Position numbers and translations under genes: made by a program. DNA of 51,490 nt from Moniliella sp. 'wahieum' (Eukaryota > Basidiomycota > Moniliellomycetes > Moniliellales > Moniliellaceae), in contig RSEE01000174.1 in the NCBI GenBank assembly GCA_003971905.1, positions 1-51,490 of the forward strand, in the 5' to 3' direction. The notes under the pieces are model-generated. The model did not search any database. It was not told the origin of the DNA and worked only from the letters and a program-made list of their open reading frames with translations. This document shows positions 11,041-21,645 of the stretch, in pieces (the first letter of the stretch is position 1; the number at the start of each line of letters is the position of its first letter).

Positions 11041-11304
11041 ATGTCTTCCCTTCTCAATTGCATCATCCCAGGCGGTTTGTGTGCGAGCAAAGGGCACAAG
11101 ATGGGCGACACCCGGACATGCCGAACGTCAGCTTACTCATCGGCTGAACGCATAATATACAGTGCTTGGAGTAAGTCCCCACTACTACCTCGCTTGTATA
11201 TTATGTCACTAGATTATACCCATATGAAGACAGGATGCGCTTTATGGGATGCACGGCTGTCCTATCTATTACGTTGCGAAACCACAGCCTTGAAAACAGG
11301 TTAG
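11041..11304 (+). CDS. Possible small ORF with good start context
   Basis: An 87-codon ORF starts with a very good fungal initiation context (CCAACAACAATGTCTTCC) after a CT-rich leader. The product (MSSLLNCIIPGGLCASKGHK...) resembles nothing I recognise and lacks clear domains. It could be a small gene, a leader exon whose splice partner I cannot see, or noise. Confidence 0.22.
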   Translation: MSSLLNCIIPGGLCASKGHKMGDTRTCRTSAYSSAERIIYSAWSKSPLLPRLYIMSLDYTHMKTGCALWDARLSYLLRCETTALKTG

Positions 11305-12164
11305 GCGACTACGCCGGACAATAGGTCGGGATCAGACCAACTTGGTCACCGTTTGATCACCAAGTTACTAGCTGGTCCCTGTCTTGTTCTAGACCCTGTT
11401 CTCCTCCTTTGGCAAAATGCTCCCCATCTTCCTCCGTGTGGCTCAGCACTCAGCTCGCATGCTCTTTCTTATCCAAGGCATACACTCGATGAATATGTTC
11501 CTCATCCTTTCCCCCATCTCCATCACCTGTTGTTACAATCACTGTCGTTTGACAATGATGCTCCCTCGGCAATGCGAGCGGTCCCCACTATTCGAGCACT
11601 AGTTCACGGTGATAGTCTGTCAACAAACAGCGACCGGGGGCAGGAGGTGCGGCCCGCGCCGCATCCCCGACCACCTACATAACCATTGCCAAGATTTGGT
11701 TGAGTGAGTTGAGTGCATGAGCATTTTGCTGCGGTGCCTCATTTCCACACGAGACAAGTATCGGTCGCGTAGATCGCGTAGATCGCGAGGTATTAGTATT
11801 AGGGCCGCTCGCTTTTCCCTCTTCATCTTGATGGATCGACTGCCGGATAATCTTAGAGATGGCAGTGGAATGGTCTGCACAGGTGGGAACGCCGCCTTGG
11901 AAAGTGGTCGAGAGGATATGGGCAACGGTGCTTTGCCATTTAGTCCTCCATCCTCGCTGCCAACAAAGCGGCTTAACTGTACTTCGGTTGGTGCTGTACT
12001 CAACGGCGTCACGTGATGCGTCAGGGGCCTGATTAAATTAGTGGATGCGTCCTGTTGCCACGTCACGCGTCACCGGTCACCCACCCCCTGCCTTGCCTGA
12101 TTAGTAGACCCCAGAGTTGCACGCACGCCAGCAGGCTGTGTGTCCCTGTCCCGCTGCGCGTACT

Positions 12165-12305
12165 GTCCTCGTCGCCACCACCTCTTTTCCCCCTTCCCAT
12201 CCTCCTCGCTCACCCCAATTTGATTACGACTCGCTGATCGTCAGTGTGGTTTAGAGACCAGGTGTCCCCAGCCCAGAGCCTTCACGTGTCGCCACAGATC
12301 TAACG
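12165..12305 (+). repeat. Left direct repeat (LTR-like)
   Basis: It is homologous, with several mismatches and small gaps, to 13838-13998. The shared order of a CT-rich block, TTTGATTAC, TTTAGAGAC and GAGCCTT is too long to be chance. Confidence 0.55.
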
Positions 12306-12388
12306 AGGTGGGCGTTTTCTCGCGTACACTCCCTTCTTCCACGCTCCCCCCCCACTCTCACACACCACTCTATTTTCCTTTTCCCAAG

Positions 12389-13800
12389 ATGGTCAACAAC
12401 GAAGTTCATCTATGGAACACCTGCGACAGGGACTATCTCGAGAAGGTCCTTGCCCAGAACCACATCGCCCCGCGCTCATCCACCCAAAGCAAGGGCGACA
12501 GCGCGGCCCAGCTGGCCGAAACCAAACCTCTCGTGGAATGCACCTTACCACAGCCTGTTCCGCCCCACTTGAAGTTGATCGCGACTTAGCGGCGGCAGTC
12601 GCCCCAGCCCCCGCAGTTGCCCGGCCCCGACCAACGTCGACGAGCAAGGCCTTCTGCGAGTGTATCGCAAATTTCTCCTGACACCAGAGGCGGTTTCGAA
12701 AGACCAGCAGCGCGAATGGCACGAAAATGGCTATGATGATGAAGCCCTGGAGAGGTTCAAGAACGAGCCTCTCCCGACCTGGTCGGGGGGAAGCATGCGA
12801 CCTCGCTCAGGTTATGTACGATTTTGAAAAACGTCTCGAGCGGCGAAAGGTCTCTCACGCGTCAGTCACAAGTTTCGTCATCGCTCTCGCCGTCTTCAAG
12901 GGGCCCAAGGGCAACCTCGCAGAAATGGCCTGCGTAGAGCCCCTGGCCCAGTGTTGGACAAACTTGAAGCGAGCTCTCATCACGTATGTTGGGCCGGATC
13001 AGGCACTCGAGCGCTGCATCATCGACCTCACGCGAGGCAACCATTATGCTTCACTTGCCCGGGGAGAACTGATTGACCACGTTGTAAGAGACGGCGTGTT
13101 ACTAGGCTCTGACTCGTACCCATCATCTTGGACAACTTGTATCAACAGGTGCCTACCTGGCTGCGCGCCGCCTAGTTGGCGTCTGGGAGTCCACGCACGA
13201 TTGGCGCAAGATCATTAATGCTCTGCGGGCGCAGACTTCAGCGGCCGGGCAGCAAGACGAGCCCTGGCGCAACCGCACGCGCACCTCCAGGTCCTCAGCG
13301 CCGAACACGGCAAGCGCTCCACGCTCCACTGGCAATGCACGCCGCAGCCGGGCAGCCAAACGGCGCGGCCGTTAAGAGCGGTTGGTCACCGCTCTCATGG
13401 CCCAGCTGCGCGACGGAGGCCACCTCCGCGATCCTTTGCCGTCCCCTGAATCGTCCTTCCATCCAAAGACACTTGTGACATGCAAGCACCCACAGGAATT
13501 GGGATGCACATGTATGCGGAATGGGTTCATGCCGGTTCGGTGGATGGTACTCCGGAGAAGCATATCCTAATTATGGTGGATGAAGCGACACAGTTCGTTG
13601 TCTGCTGCGCCGGCCCTTCGCAAACGGCCAAAAAAGCAGCGGTGCTCATGCAAGACCGCTGGATCCGTCTATACGCCCCCCCAAAATCGTCACGACCAAA
13701 AACGACCCCAGCATTCGTAGCGCAATCATGTCACGCTTTCTGATGTTGCAAGGGTGCGAGGAGTCACACTCCAGCCGCGACTACACCCCCCAAGGCTACT
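12389..13800 (+). pseudogene. Integrase-like retroelement ORF, frameshifted
   Basis: The 5' part (MVNNEVHLWNTCDRDYLEKV) has no family I know. A middle part has ordinary-looking helical sequence (AQVMYDFEKRLERRKVSHAS, ECIIDLTRGNHYASL-like). The last 300 bp read, across two frames, as an RNase-H-fold integrase core: MYAEWVHAGSVDGTPEKHIL, ILIMVDEATQFVVCC (first acidic position), AAVLMQDRWIRLYAPPK, IVTTKNDPSIRSAIMSRF (the usual second Asp appears as Asn) and YTPQGYSR. The altered second catalytic position and several frame breaks suggest it is inactive. Family placement (Ty3 or Ty1 type) is uncertain. Confidence 0.55.
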
Positions 13801-13837
13801 CTAGAGTCGCCGCGCATAGGTCAATCTCCGGTTCCGC

Positions 13838-13998
13838 TCTTGTACTGCCCTCTTCGCCACCACCTCTTCTTCCCCTTACCTCCCGCTTGCCGCATTAACC
13901 GAATTACTTTGATTACACCAGTGGTTAATTGGTCTGTGCTTTAGAGACGATGTGTCTCCTAGGTACGAGCCTTTTACGCGTCGCTGCAACTCTCGTAG
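13838..13998 (+). repeat. Right direct repeat (LTR-like)
   Basis: The diverged partner of 12165-12305. It lies just 3' of the integrase-like core, as a 3' LTR would. Confidence 0.55.
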
Positions 13999-14010
13999 CA
14001 CACAAGCATA

Positions 14011-14740
14011 GTGTGGTTCGTCATATGTTCCCTCTCATGTGTCCCGCAGGTTGAGCCGGAGCCAGCCATCGTCGTGTCTCTCAGGGCACCACCACAATGA
14101 GGAATTTCTCCGCGTTCGTCTCACACTAATACGCTGCTTTTTTCGCATCGAGTGCATCAGCTGAGGTAGCGAGATGGATTGAGGATATAGATTGTCACTT
14201 GATGATACACACTCCCTACAGTTTGTAACGACCGCAGCCAAGACCCCACGAGCCGGCATCAGGCGCTCACGGCCGATCGGCATACGGCGGGCAGCGGGCA
14301 TTCCACTGGAAAAGAATCTTCTCCACTCATGCGCGGGATGTGCGCATCGTTTTGGCCGGGGCTACCCGCTGTAAGAATTGAGTTTCATGGCATTGTGGTA
14401 GTAGCGAGAGAGAGCCAGAAGGAACCTTATCCATGACGCGGACTTTCAGTAGTGCTTGCTCTTCTTTAGGACTCCATCTGATTCTGCCGACTACAGCGCA
14501 TCGAGTTCGTGACACTGCCGGTCACAGCTTTAGCGGCTATCCGGAGCACCTGGAACCCTTTTCAACTGGTCCGACAACCTACGTACGCCGCTCCTATCTC
14601 GGAGGGTCTAAGCTGCGGTCTTTGCACGCAGACAGCCACCCAAACCAGAGGGTCTCTGCCGCGCCTCTACGCCCGCTCGATTCAACCAGGATCTGAGGGA
14701 GGACCTAACGTACGAGGCTCCGATTGGCCTGTCCAAGGGT
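14011..14740. other. Stretch without a supported gene
   Basis: Only short, mutually overlapping ORFs occur on both strands. A pair of related phrases, PTYAAPISEGLSCGL (about 14570) and LTYEAPIGLSKGL-like (about 14710), hints at an internal repeat in an eroded coding sequence on the plus strand, but no family is recognised. Confidence 0.3.
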
Positions 14741-14969
14741 TTACACCCCTAAACTACAGGGGTGGGCCCCACCTCGGAACTCCCTCCAGGACAGTTTCCT
14801 TGCACGACAGCAACATCTTCCCGGATTTCGTCTTCATATACGATTGGCTCGGGGGTATTGCTAAGTTCGACCGTCGAACGCCAATGCACGCCGAATTTGG
14901 CCCACAAGGTTCGAGCGGCTACGTCCGAGTTGTGGTATGTCACCCTGGTCCTGCGCGGCTTGCCGTTTT

Positions 14970-17559
14970 CTAACCCACGTAGCGACCAGGAGTACCTTCG
15001 TCCTTTGAAACCGGAACGAGGAGTGACTTTCTGATCGCACACCTCTGGATTTGGGAGATCTCCCACTGGACTAGTGGCAGGTGCTCAGGCGGCGGACGCG
15101 GGGCGGTATCGTCCACCTCGTCAAGCGGAAGAACGGGACGAGGAAGCAAACGATCAGGGCTCGGGGCAGAGTTCTCAACTGGCTCTGCTTGAATGCGGAT
15201 CTCGGCCGGCGTTTCGGTTACCTCCCCCAAGCCCGGTGCATCGGTAGTCGGGGGCGCGACAGCCGCCGTATCGTCTGCATCTCGTCTGACCCGTCGGGCT
15301 CACGTGGCTCCCCCACACCCCGAACTATCCTTCAGCAACGGCATGACAAGAGTGTCGGCGGGAGTGGAAACGGATGCGGTATGGGAAACGGATGCGGTAT
15401 GGGAAACGGATGCGGTATGGGAAACGGATGCGGTATGGGAAACGGATGTATCCACAGAACTAGAAATACCCATGCAGGCACTACTGCACTTGGTTGTGTC
15501 GAGGCGCGAAGGAGCGATTCAGCTCCGCCCACCACCCATTCGGTGGCGAAGACGGCGACGAGCAGCCGTCCACAGGCTCGCTGGTCAGGTCGATCATGTC
15601 GGTAGCAACAGGAGTATGGGCGACTGTAGGGAAAGTAGTAGGGGAAGCAGCAGGGGAAGTGGAAGCAGCAGGGGAAGCAGAAGCAGAACTAGAAGTGGAA
15701 GTGGAAGTAGAAGTGGATTCGTCGGCCGAAACCCAAATAGGGGAAAGAGGTCCCGCACTCGCTTGCATTGTGACTGGTGGCAGTACGGGGGGGTTGGGGG
15801 ACGCGCGTGGCGTGGGGGGGTGGGAGGTTGTGGGCGGCGCCACAGACGAATTGGGCGCGGGCGGGAACGTCCCTCGTTCCTCCTTTCCCCTTGCACCCCC
15901 ACATCCACTCCCACTTCCTCTTGCGCTTGCGCTTGCGCTTGCGCTTGCGCTTGCGCTTGCGCTTGCTCTTGCACGCACACCCGCCTGCGCTTGATCAGGA
16001 AGCGCCGAGCGCCCAGCGGCACCACGCGATGGGAGGTACTGCCCCCCGCCGAGTGCGAGTCCTGGGCAGCGGCGCGGGCTTGGAGTGTGGCATGCAGTAT
16101 CTTGCACGCCGCGTGGTCGGCCTGGTCAGAAAAGAGGAAACAGACGGTCAGGGCTCGAGGTTGGATTTGCATACAGGCACAACACGGGGGCAGGGAGGAG
16201 GGGTTAAGCGCACGCCGTAGCTCAAGGGAAAACGCACCCATCCGAACCAGGAAACCTCGAGTCGACGCAACAGCTCCCTTGACGCGAGCTGGCGCACTTC
16301 GTCTGTCGATAGGCCCGCGATCAAGCTCTGGCCAGCGTGCGGATACAGCGGGGTACCTCCTTGCTCGTGACCGCTCGGTCAGGGCAAGAGAGCGCGTGCC
16401 AGTGGACGAGGCGTAGACACCACTGGGTGGGTCGACTGGCGCCCCCTGAGGGCAGGTCGGGCGGCCTGTCACCGGTTCCTCCACCATCAACAGCAAAAAG
16501 GGGCAGCCGGGCGTAACGCAAGTGAACGTGTGCTGCAGCGGGTTGGCGGGCGTTGGTGGTTTACCGTGTCCGGTGCCAATGTGTACGACCGGGAGGAAGT
16601 GTCCGAGGGTTGGAGGCACCACAACTTGCCGGGATGGTGGATGAAGAGCGTCGAGGCAACATAGGCCAAGGCCGCTTCGTAACTGTCAAACCGGCGATCC
16701 GTGAGCCACGCAAAGTCTGGCGCCGGTGCCATAGGCTCGGTACCGCGCTCGGGCGCGGCGTGGGGCAGCGGGAGCGGCATCATCGCCGACTGCATGTCGG
16801 CGGCGACAGCACGCCGTTTCGGGCGCTGCGGAGCACATTCGTTGCGCAGGTGTATGGATTCTGGAGACAGAAGCCGCACGGCCCGGGAGAAGAAGGAGGT
16901 CAGTGGGCGCGAATGGGGATGGAGGAGGACACGCACGGTCCAGGTCAAGGGGTGTTGGAGCACGAGTGTGGGCGTCATGTGCAGCAGCGTGTGGTCATCG
17001 AGGCGGGCGAGCGCGGCTAACACCTCCTCGCGCCACCCAGCGCGGCGCGCCGCTGGCCAGTGCGGGCAGGCAGGGGCAGGCGTCGGCGTGCGCAGTGTAG
17101 GTGCGAATGGACCACCCGCGGGCGGGGGTCGTCGGTGGCGGCAGGTGGCGGATGGGCGGCGGGGCGATGTGAGGGAGGACGAGGAGGAGGAAGGGGCAGT
17201 CGTGGATGCGGCAGCTAAAGGCGGTCTGGATGGGGCCGACGTGGGCGGAAGGTTGGTAGAAAGGGCCCAGGCCGGTGCGGGAGTGCGTCGGGTGGCGCTT
17301 TGGCAGTGGCGTGGGTGCAGATTTGCCGTTGGGGGCGTTGGGGGAGCTCCGACGCATCCTCCGGCGCATCCTCCGGCACAACCGCCCACTCGCCCTTCTC
17401 CGACGAGGCGGAGGTCGCCTCCGGCGCAGAAGACGACGCGGACGCTGCGGCCCACTCGAGGTTCAACTCGGCAAAGCTGGCCAGATGCGGGGGCGACGAG
17501 CGGAGCCACGCAATCTTGTTGGCGGCAAACTGCTGCTGCACCACCCTCCCCACCGCCAT
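14970..17559 (-). CDS. Ser/Ala-rich protein with two Cys/His CPFLL modules
   Basis: The start is chosen at ATG 17559 (MAVGRVVQQQFAANKIAWLR), followed by an acidic region (EWAVVPEDAPEDASEL). Module 1 (about 17200-16900) reads C-x3-H-x-CPFLLLVL ... ARGWSIRTYTAHADAC. Module 2 (about 16720-16330) reads FAWLTDRRFDSYEAALAYV ... FTCVTPGCPFLLLMVEEP ... VYASSTGT. The layout resembles the Cys/His DNA-binding domains (FAR1/MULE/FLYWCH type) found in transposase-derived regulators; this is inference. Then come low-complexity SASASA (15925-15965), STSTST and TASVSH repeats, an IDLTSEPVDG motif, and a Pro/Glu-rich end (PLDEVDDTAPRPPPEH). At least six frame changes occur. It could be a domesticated transposon gene or a transcription factor. 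The longer plus-strand ORF opposite (15193-16416) is a shadow of the low-complexity tract. Confidence 0.45.
15364..15448. repeat. 18-bp tandem repeat, nearly 5 copies
   Basis: Consecutive GGAAACGGATGCGGTATG units. On the minus strand, in the frame of the surrounding gene, they encode TASVSH repeats, so they are probably part of its Ser-rich tail. Confidence 0.9.
15921..15966. repeat. (GCTTGC)n hexamer microsatellite
   Basis: Uninterrupted TTGCGC hexamers. On the minus strand they encode an Ala-Ser dipeptide run within the Ser/Ala-rich gene. Confidence 0.93.
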
Positions 17560-17611
17560 CTCCCGCGTCGGGTTACACCGTCCCATCCGAAGTCCACGTC
17601 CACGCCACCTC

Positions 17612-17661
17612 CATCGCCGTCGCCGTCGCCGTCGCCATCGCCATCGCCATCGCCATCGCCA
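17612..17661. repeat. (CGCCRT)n hexamer microsatellite
   Basis: CGCCGTC and CGCCATC units just upstream of the minus-strand start codon at 17559, hence in its promoter or leader. Confidence 0.9.
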
Positions 17662-17699
17662 GGAGACAAGCAACGGCAGCGGACACGAGACAGCAAGCA

Positions 17700-18310
17700 C
17701 CGCTCGGGAGGCACGCATCACGTGACGTGTCATACGGCGGTCGCGTGTCACATGTCAGAGACTGGGGTCCGTGCGCCGATGGCAAATGTCAAAATACTGC
17801 CAAGCGGCAGCAGAGCAAGCCCCAATTGACTCTCCTGTCCTGCCGCCTTCTGCTCCGACACCGATTCCACCATCTCGTACGCTTCCCGGGGTCCCTGTCG
17901 CAGTGAGGGTCAAATAGCGTGGCATACCCGACCGGGTTCCGATGGCTGGAGGAGAGACTTTGCTTTTCTCCCCCCACGCACGTGTAACCCATCATTGCGC
18001 TCCTGGCCCAAAGATTGATTGGTGAGTCTCCTTCGTCTCTTTGTGGTTCTCTGTGATGGATGTGATGATTCTGGAGCTGACTGCGCTGATTGCCTATCAA
18101 AGGTTCATCCGGCTTAGAGTATGTTCGCGTTGTGGTGTACGGGTTTTGTCACAGTCGGGCTATGGCGGGAGACCATCAGAATTGGACTAGGCCAAGGGGT
18201 TGTAGCAATCGTTCGTGGGGAAGAAGCAAGAACAGAGGACATGGTGCGAAGTAGAAGAACAGAAGAAACAGGGAAGAGCGAGATTGACCGCGAATCAGAG
18301 GCAAGCCAAC
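17700..18310. other. Gene-free gap between zinc-module gene and gypsy fragment
   Basis: No gene is supported. The gap contains CACGTGACGTGTCA and GTGTCACATGTCAG degenerate repeats (17715-17757), related to the TGACATG motifs elsewhere in the window. Confidence 0.4.
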
Positions 18311-19990
18311 CGGTTCTTGATCGTAACCGAGTTGAGCGCACGATAGTCCACGAACAGGCGCTACGAGCCGTCTATCTTTTTAACAGACAGGACGCCCGCG
18401 CCGAAGGGAGACTTGGATCGGACGGATGAAGCCTGAAGCCAGGTTCTCCTCGAGCCACTGGGACAGGGCCTGGATTTCGCCCGTCGACAAGGGGTAGAGG
18501 CAAATCAAGATGGGGGCGGCGCCGGGGACAAGGTCGATGTCGTGGTCGGCGGCACGATGGGCGGGGAGCGTCTTAGCCCCTGACTTGGAAAAGGCGCTAA
18601 GGAAGGAGTGGTAGCGGGGAGGGACCGTCTGGCAGACGTGCTCCAGGTACTCGGGTGTGTCAAACTCGTCGGGAAACATTGGCTCGGGACCAACAGCGAC
18701 TGCGACGGACGAGACGGCCAGCTCGGGCTCAGGGGAAAATGCGACGTTTACCATGGCCTCGGGTTCCCTAACCACCTCGAGCTCAAACTGCCCAGAGAGA
18801 AGGTCAATAGGCGGTCCAGACCGAGAAGGCAGGGAGGGACCCGGACCAGAGGGCGCCGAGGAGGGGGTGAAGGAAAGAGGCTGGTACCGTGCGACGGGGG
18901 CGGGGCGAAGTGGGTAAGCGAGGGAGGAGGGGACGGGCCGGGAGGGAACCGAGAGGGAAAAGGAATCGAGTTGACAGAGGGGGACGAGATGGAGATAGAT
19001 GGGGACGTGGACTTGGGCCGGGGTCCGGGCTGGTGCTGGTGTGTGGTCTTGGTCTTGGTTTGGTCTTGGGCTGGTCTTGGTGCTTGGGCTGGTCTGGGTA
19101 CTTGACATGGGGCATGGGCTGGGGGCGGGCTGGGGCTGGGCCACCACCCCAGACAAAAATCGCGGCGGGGCCGAGGAGGCGGCGGGGAGACTTGGACGTG
19201 GGGCATCGGCAATGAGGTGGTCACGGGAGCACTAAAAGCACGCACCTTGAGCGAGGCGCTCGGTGCGTCGGGCCGCCGCTTCGGCGGTGGCGGTGGCTGC
19301 GCTGAGGACCATGCGCTCGGCCTCGGGCGTCGAGGGCCGAACCAATGATTGCTACCCGATCCCGGGGAGATTGCGATACCATGAGCGCCCAGCGATTGCG
19401 ATTGGCCGATGTCAACGGCCGCTGTGCGCAGTTGTTCGAAATGATCCGTCGCAAGTGAGCCGACTCGTTCAAACCATAGAGAAAGTTCCAGTAGCGTTCC
19501 TCATCGAGACGCGTTGGGGTTCCAGCGACGCAGCAGAACCATGAACGTAGCGGAATAGTCCATCGCAGATCCCGTCTGCCGAAGACGACGAAAACTCCTC
19601 AACGCCTTTTGCGCCGGGTTGAGGTCGCCCCACTGCTCCAGGAAAGCTGCACGAAACGCAGGACAAGACTGAAGGGCGGGCGTGATGCGCGCCTCCAGAG
19701 GAAGGGGCACCTCCGAACCGAATTGCTCCACCCAAGTGAGAGCCTCCCCTGCAGCAGGCCCTTGAAGCGGCAGATCCACGCCGCCGCGCCCATGTGCGTG
19801 AGGGCGACGCGCGCGTGAATCTCGAAGGAGGTGACCATGTGCTGGGCCTGGACCCGGTCACGAGAGTTGGGATTCGCACCGGACGACGGGCGGAAACGAG
19901 CGGGCTCGAACATCTTTGGCTCTTCGGACGCCTTGTTCGGGATGGCAGTCAGATTACCGTAAAGCCCAGGAGCGGGAGCGGGGGCGGGGG
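18310..19990 (-). mobile_element. Truncated Ty3/gypsy retrotransposon (gag and start of RT)
   Basis: Reading on the minus strand from about 19.9 kb, a gag-like domain appears in mixed frames: RFKGLLQG, LTWVEQFGSEVPLP, FRAAFLEQWGDLN, AQKALRSFRRLRQTGSAMDY, FMVLLRRWNPNAS. Then follows a Pro/Gln-rich linker, then the conserved start of Ty3 reverse transcriptase: VPPRYHSFLSAFSKSGAKTL, HRAADHDIDLVPGAAPI, YPLSTGEIQALSQWLEENLA, GFIRPI, a KKIDGS block followed by an in-frame TAG, and LFVDYRALNSVTIKNR. Similarity stops abruptly at about 18310, before the catalytic YxDD region. RNase H and integrase are missing. No zinc knuckle, clear protease motif or LTRs were seen. It is a dead fragment. Confidence 0.8.
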
Positions 19991-21640
19991 TTATGGTGCG
20001 AAGTGGAAGAAAAGGGAAGGGGAGAGACGCTCGAGACGAAAAAATTGAAAATGGGAGCGAGATCAGTCAAACTATGACAGTGTTGTACGACGGATGGGTT
20101 TAGTGGGTTGTCAAGAAGCGCTTGGTGGCTGTGCTCCAGTCCCATCAGTAGAACGCGTACGTGCATCGCGGAGACGCGGCAAAAGAGGGAGAGCGAACGT
20201 TGGAGCCGGGATCCCCGATCCATGTGTCACCGGGATAACCCCGACTGGCGGGGTCAGGGTAGCATTTGGGCTTGAGCTGGTCGCTTCACGCGGTGGGCTG
20301 GTTAGGGGGGGTTGAGGCATGAAGTTGGTGGGATATAACGAGCACAACGGCATCCTTTGTTTGTCCCCTTTCCTCCACCTTTAGCTTCAATGGCCCTTTC
20401 ACTGGCTAGTGACTCCTGACTCATTAACACGGCTTCGTGCCATCTCGACTTTGCTTCCCTCTCTGCCCCTCGTCTCGACTCCCGTCGGTGCTTCTCTCGG
20501 CCATAGACTGTATTGCCGCCAGTCCAACTGCCTGGCCCACCGCAACAGACGACCGACTACACTATCTCCCCTACATCGGCCTGAAAAGGCAATTAGAAGG
20601 GGAGAGCGGCCGAGAGAGCGGCCCAGAAAGCGGCCGAGAGACAGCGGCCAAAAAAAGCGGCCGAGAGACAGCAGCGGCCAAGAAAGCGGCGCAGGGCGGC
20701 CGGGAGCGGCCGGGAGGGCCGAGGGAGCGGCGCAACAGGCGGCGCCGCCTTGTGGGGTCGGCGCACGCGCCCAGCCGCTCTGCCGCTGCGCTGCTCTGCG
20801 CCACAGTGCCGAATGGGTTCTACCGACGAGGCACGGGGGCAGCGGGCGCTCACCGCCCGTTGCGCCCTCCCGCGCCGGAGATACCGACGGGACGGGTGAC
20901 GGTGACCATCAACCATTGATCACTGATCAACTATCACCCCTGAGGCCTGAGGCCTGAGGCCAGGCTCGTGAGCAGTGGGAGTACACGCGAGTACGCCCGC
21001 TGCGAGTTGCCAGCTGCCGGGAGCACAACCGGGTGACCGCCCCCAGATGGTGGCGACCCATCGCCCCTCCCCACACGAGGCCGGCGGCAAAGCAGGCTAT
21101 ACAGGTGCCCTGCCCTAGATACTTGAACGCACCAAGTCCGACCGCATGCCTTGTACCGGATGCCGGTAGCCACAGCACCGACTAATCGACAGTCGGTCAG
21201 CAGCAGATCGAAGCCATGTATCAAAACTTCTACAGCTCGCGCCTATCTGCCCTCGCTGCCTCCATCGCGTATCCACGTTGTCCAGCACGCCATCACCCAC
21301 CACCTGAAACCACAGATCAGATCATCACCGGCTGCCGAGATGCCAGCACACCGCATAACCTTTTCGCCCCGTCGCCCACTAGTTTCCACCCGCCGCAACC
21401 GCACCTCCCCACGATCGCGTTCTGGCAGCTATAATAGCTAGCACACACGCCACTCCTCTCTCCCTGCTCCCCCACCATCTCTCCTATCCCTAGGCCGTCA
21501 CCCCCAGCGTCTCGCCGTTCCCGCCTCCCCCCGCCGCTGTCAGCCCTCCATGTTTGCTGCGCCTGAACAGGCGGCCTCTGCCGCCCACCGCACAATACGA
21601 AACCCCACCCTCTCACCGACACCACCACCACCACCACCAA
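19991..21640. other. Gene-free stretch upstream of MFS gene
   Basis: No gene is recognised. The stretch holds a GCGGCCGAGAGA-type repeat tract (20593-20745), a triple CTGAGGC repeat (20939-20960), and a CT-rich leader (about 21430-21645) leading into the transporter start codon. Confidence 0.5.
20593..20745. repeat. AGCGGCC(GAGAG) imperfect tandem repeat
   Basis: Ten or more variably spaced AGCGGCC cores separated by GAGAG, AAAAA or CAG linkers. The tract is extremely GC- and purine-biased on the plus strand. It yields ORFs on both strands that I regard as artefacts of the repeat. Confidence 0.85.
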
Positions 21641-21645
21641 CAACA

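Larger units (their letters stand above)
12112..14010 (+). mobile_element. Retroelement remnant with diverged direct repeats
   Basis: Two related direct repeats (about 12165-12305 and 13838-13998) flank a region that starts with an ORF in good ATG context at 12389 and ends with an integrase-like core. The repeats share GTACTG(T/C)CCTC, CGCCACCACCTCTT, a TTTGATTACxxC block, a GTTTAGAGACxAxGTGTC-like block and GAGCCTT(C/T)ACG. The total of about 1.9 kb is too short for an autonomous LTR element, and reverse transcriptase is absent. I read it as an internally deleted or non-autonomous LTR element. Target-site duplications were not found by eye. Confidence 0.5.

Noticed and set aside
15193..16416. 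Longest ORF in the window (407 codons, plus strand)
   Set aside because: It lies opposite the Ser/Ala-rich minus-strand gene and is open because of hexamer and 18-mer repeats. Its product is Arg/Ser/Gly/Cys-rich with no domain.
20409..20957. 182-codon ORF over the AGCGGCC repeat
   Set aside because: Product made of Arg/Glu/Pro/Ser repeats mirrored on the other strand. A by-product of the repeat.
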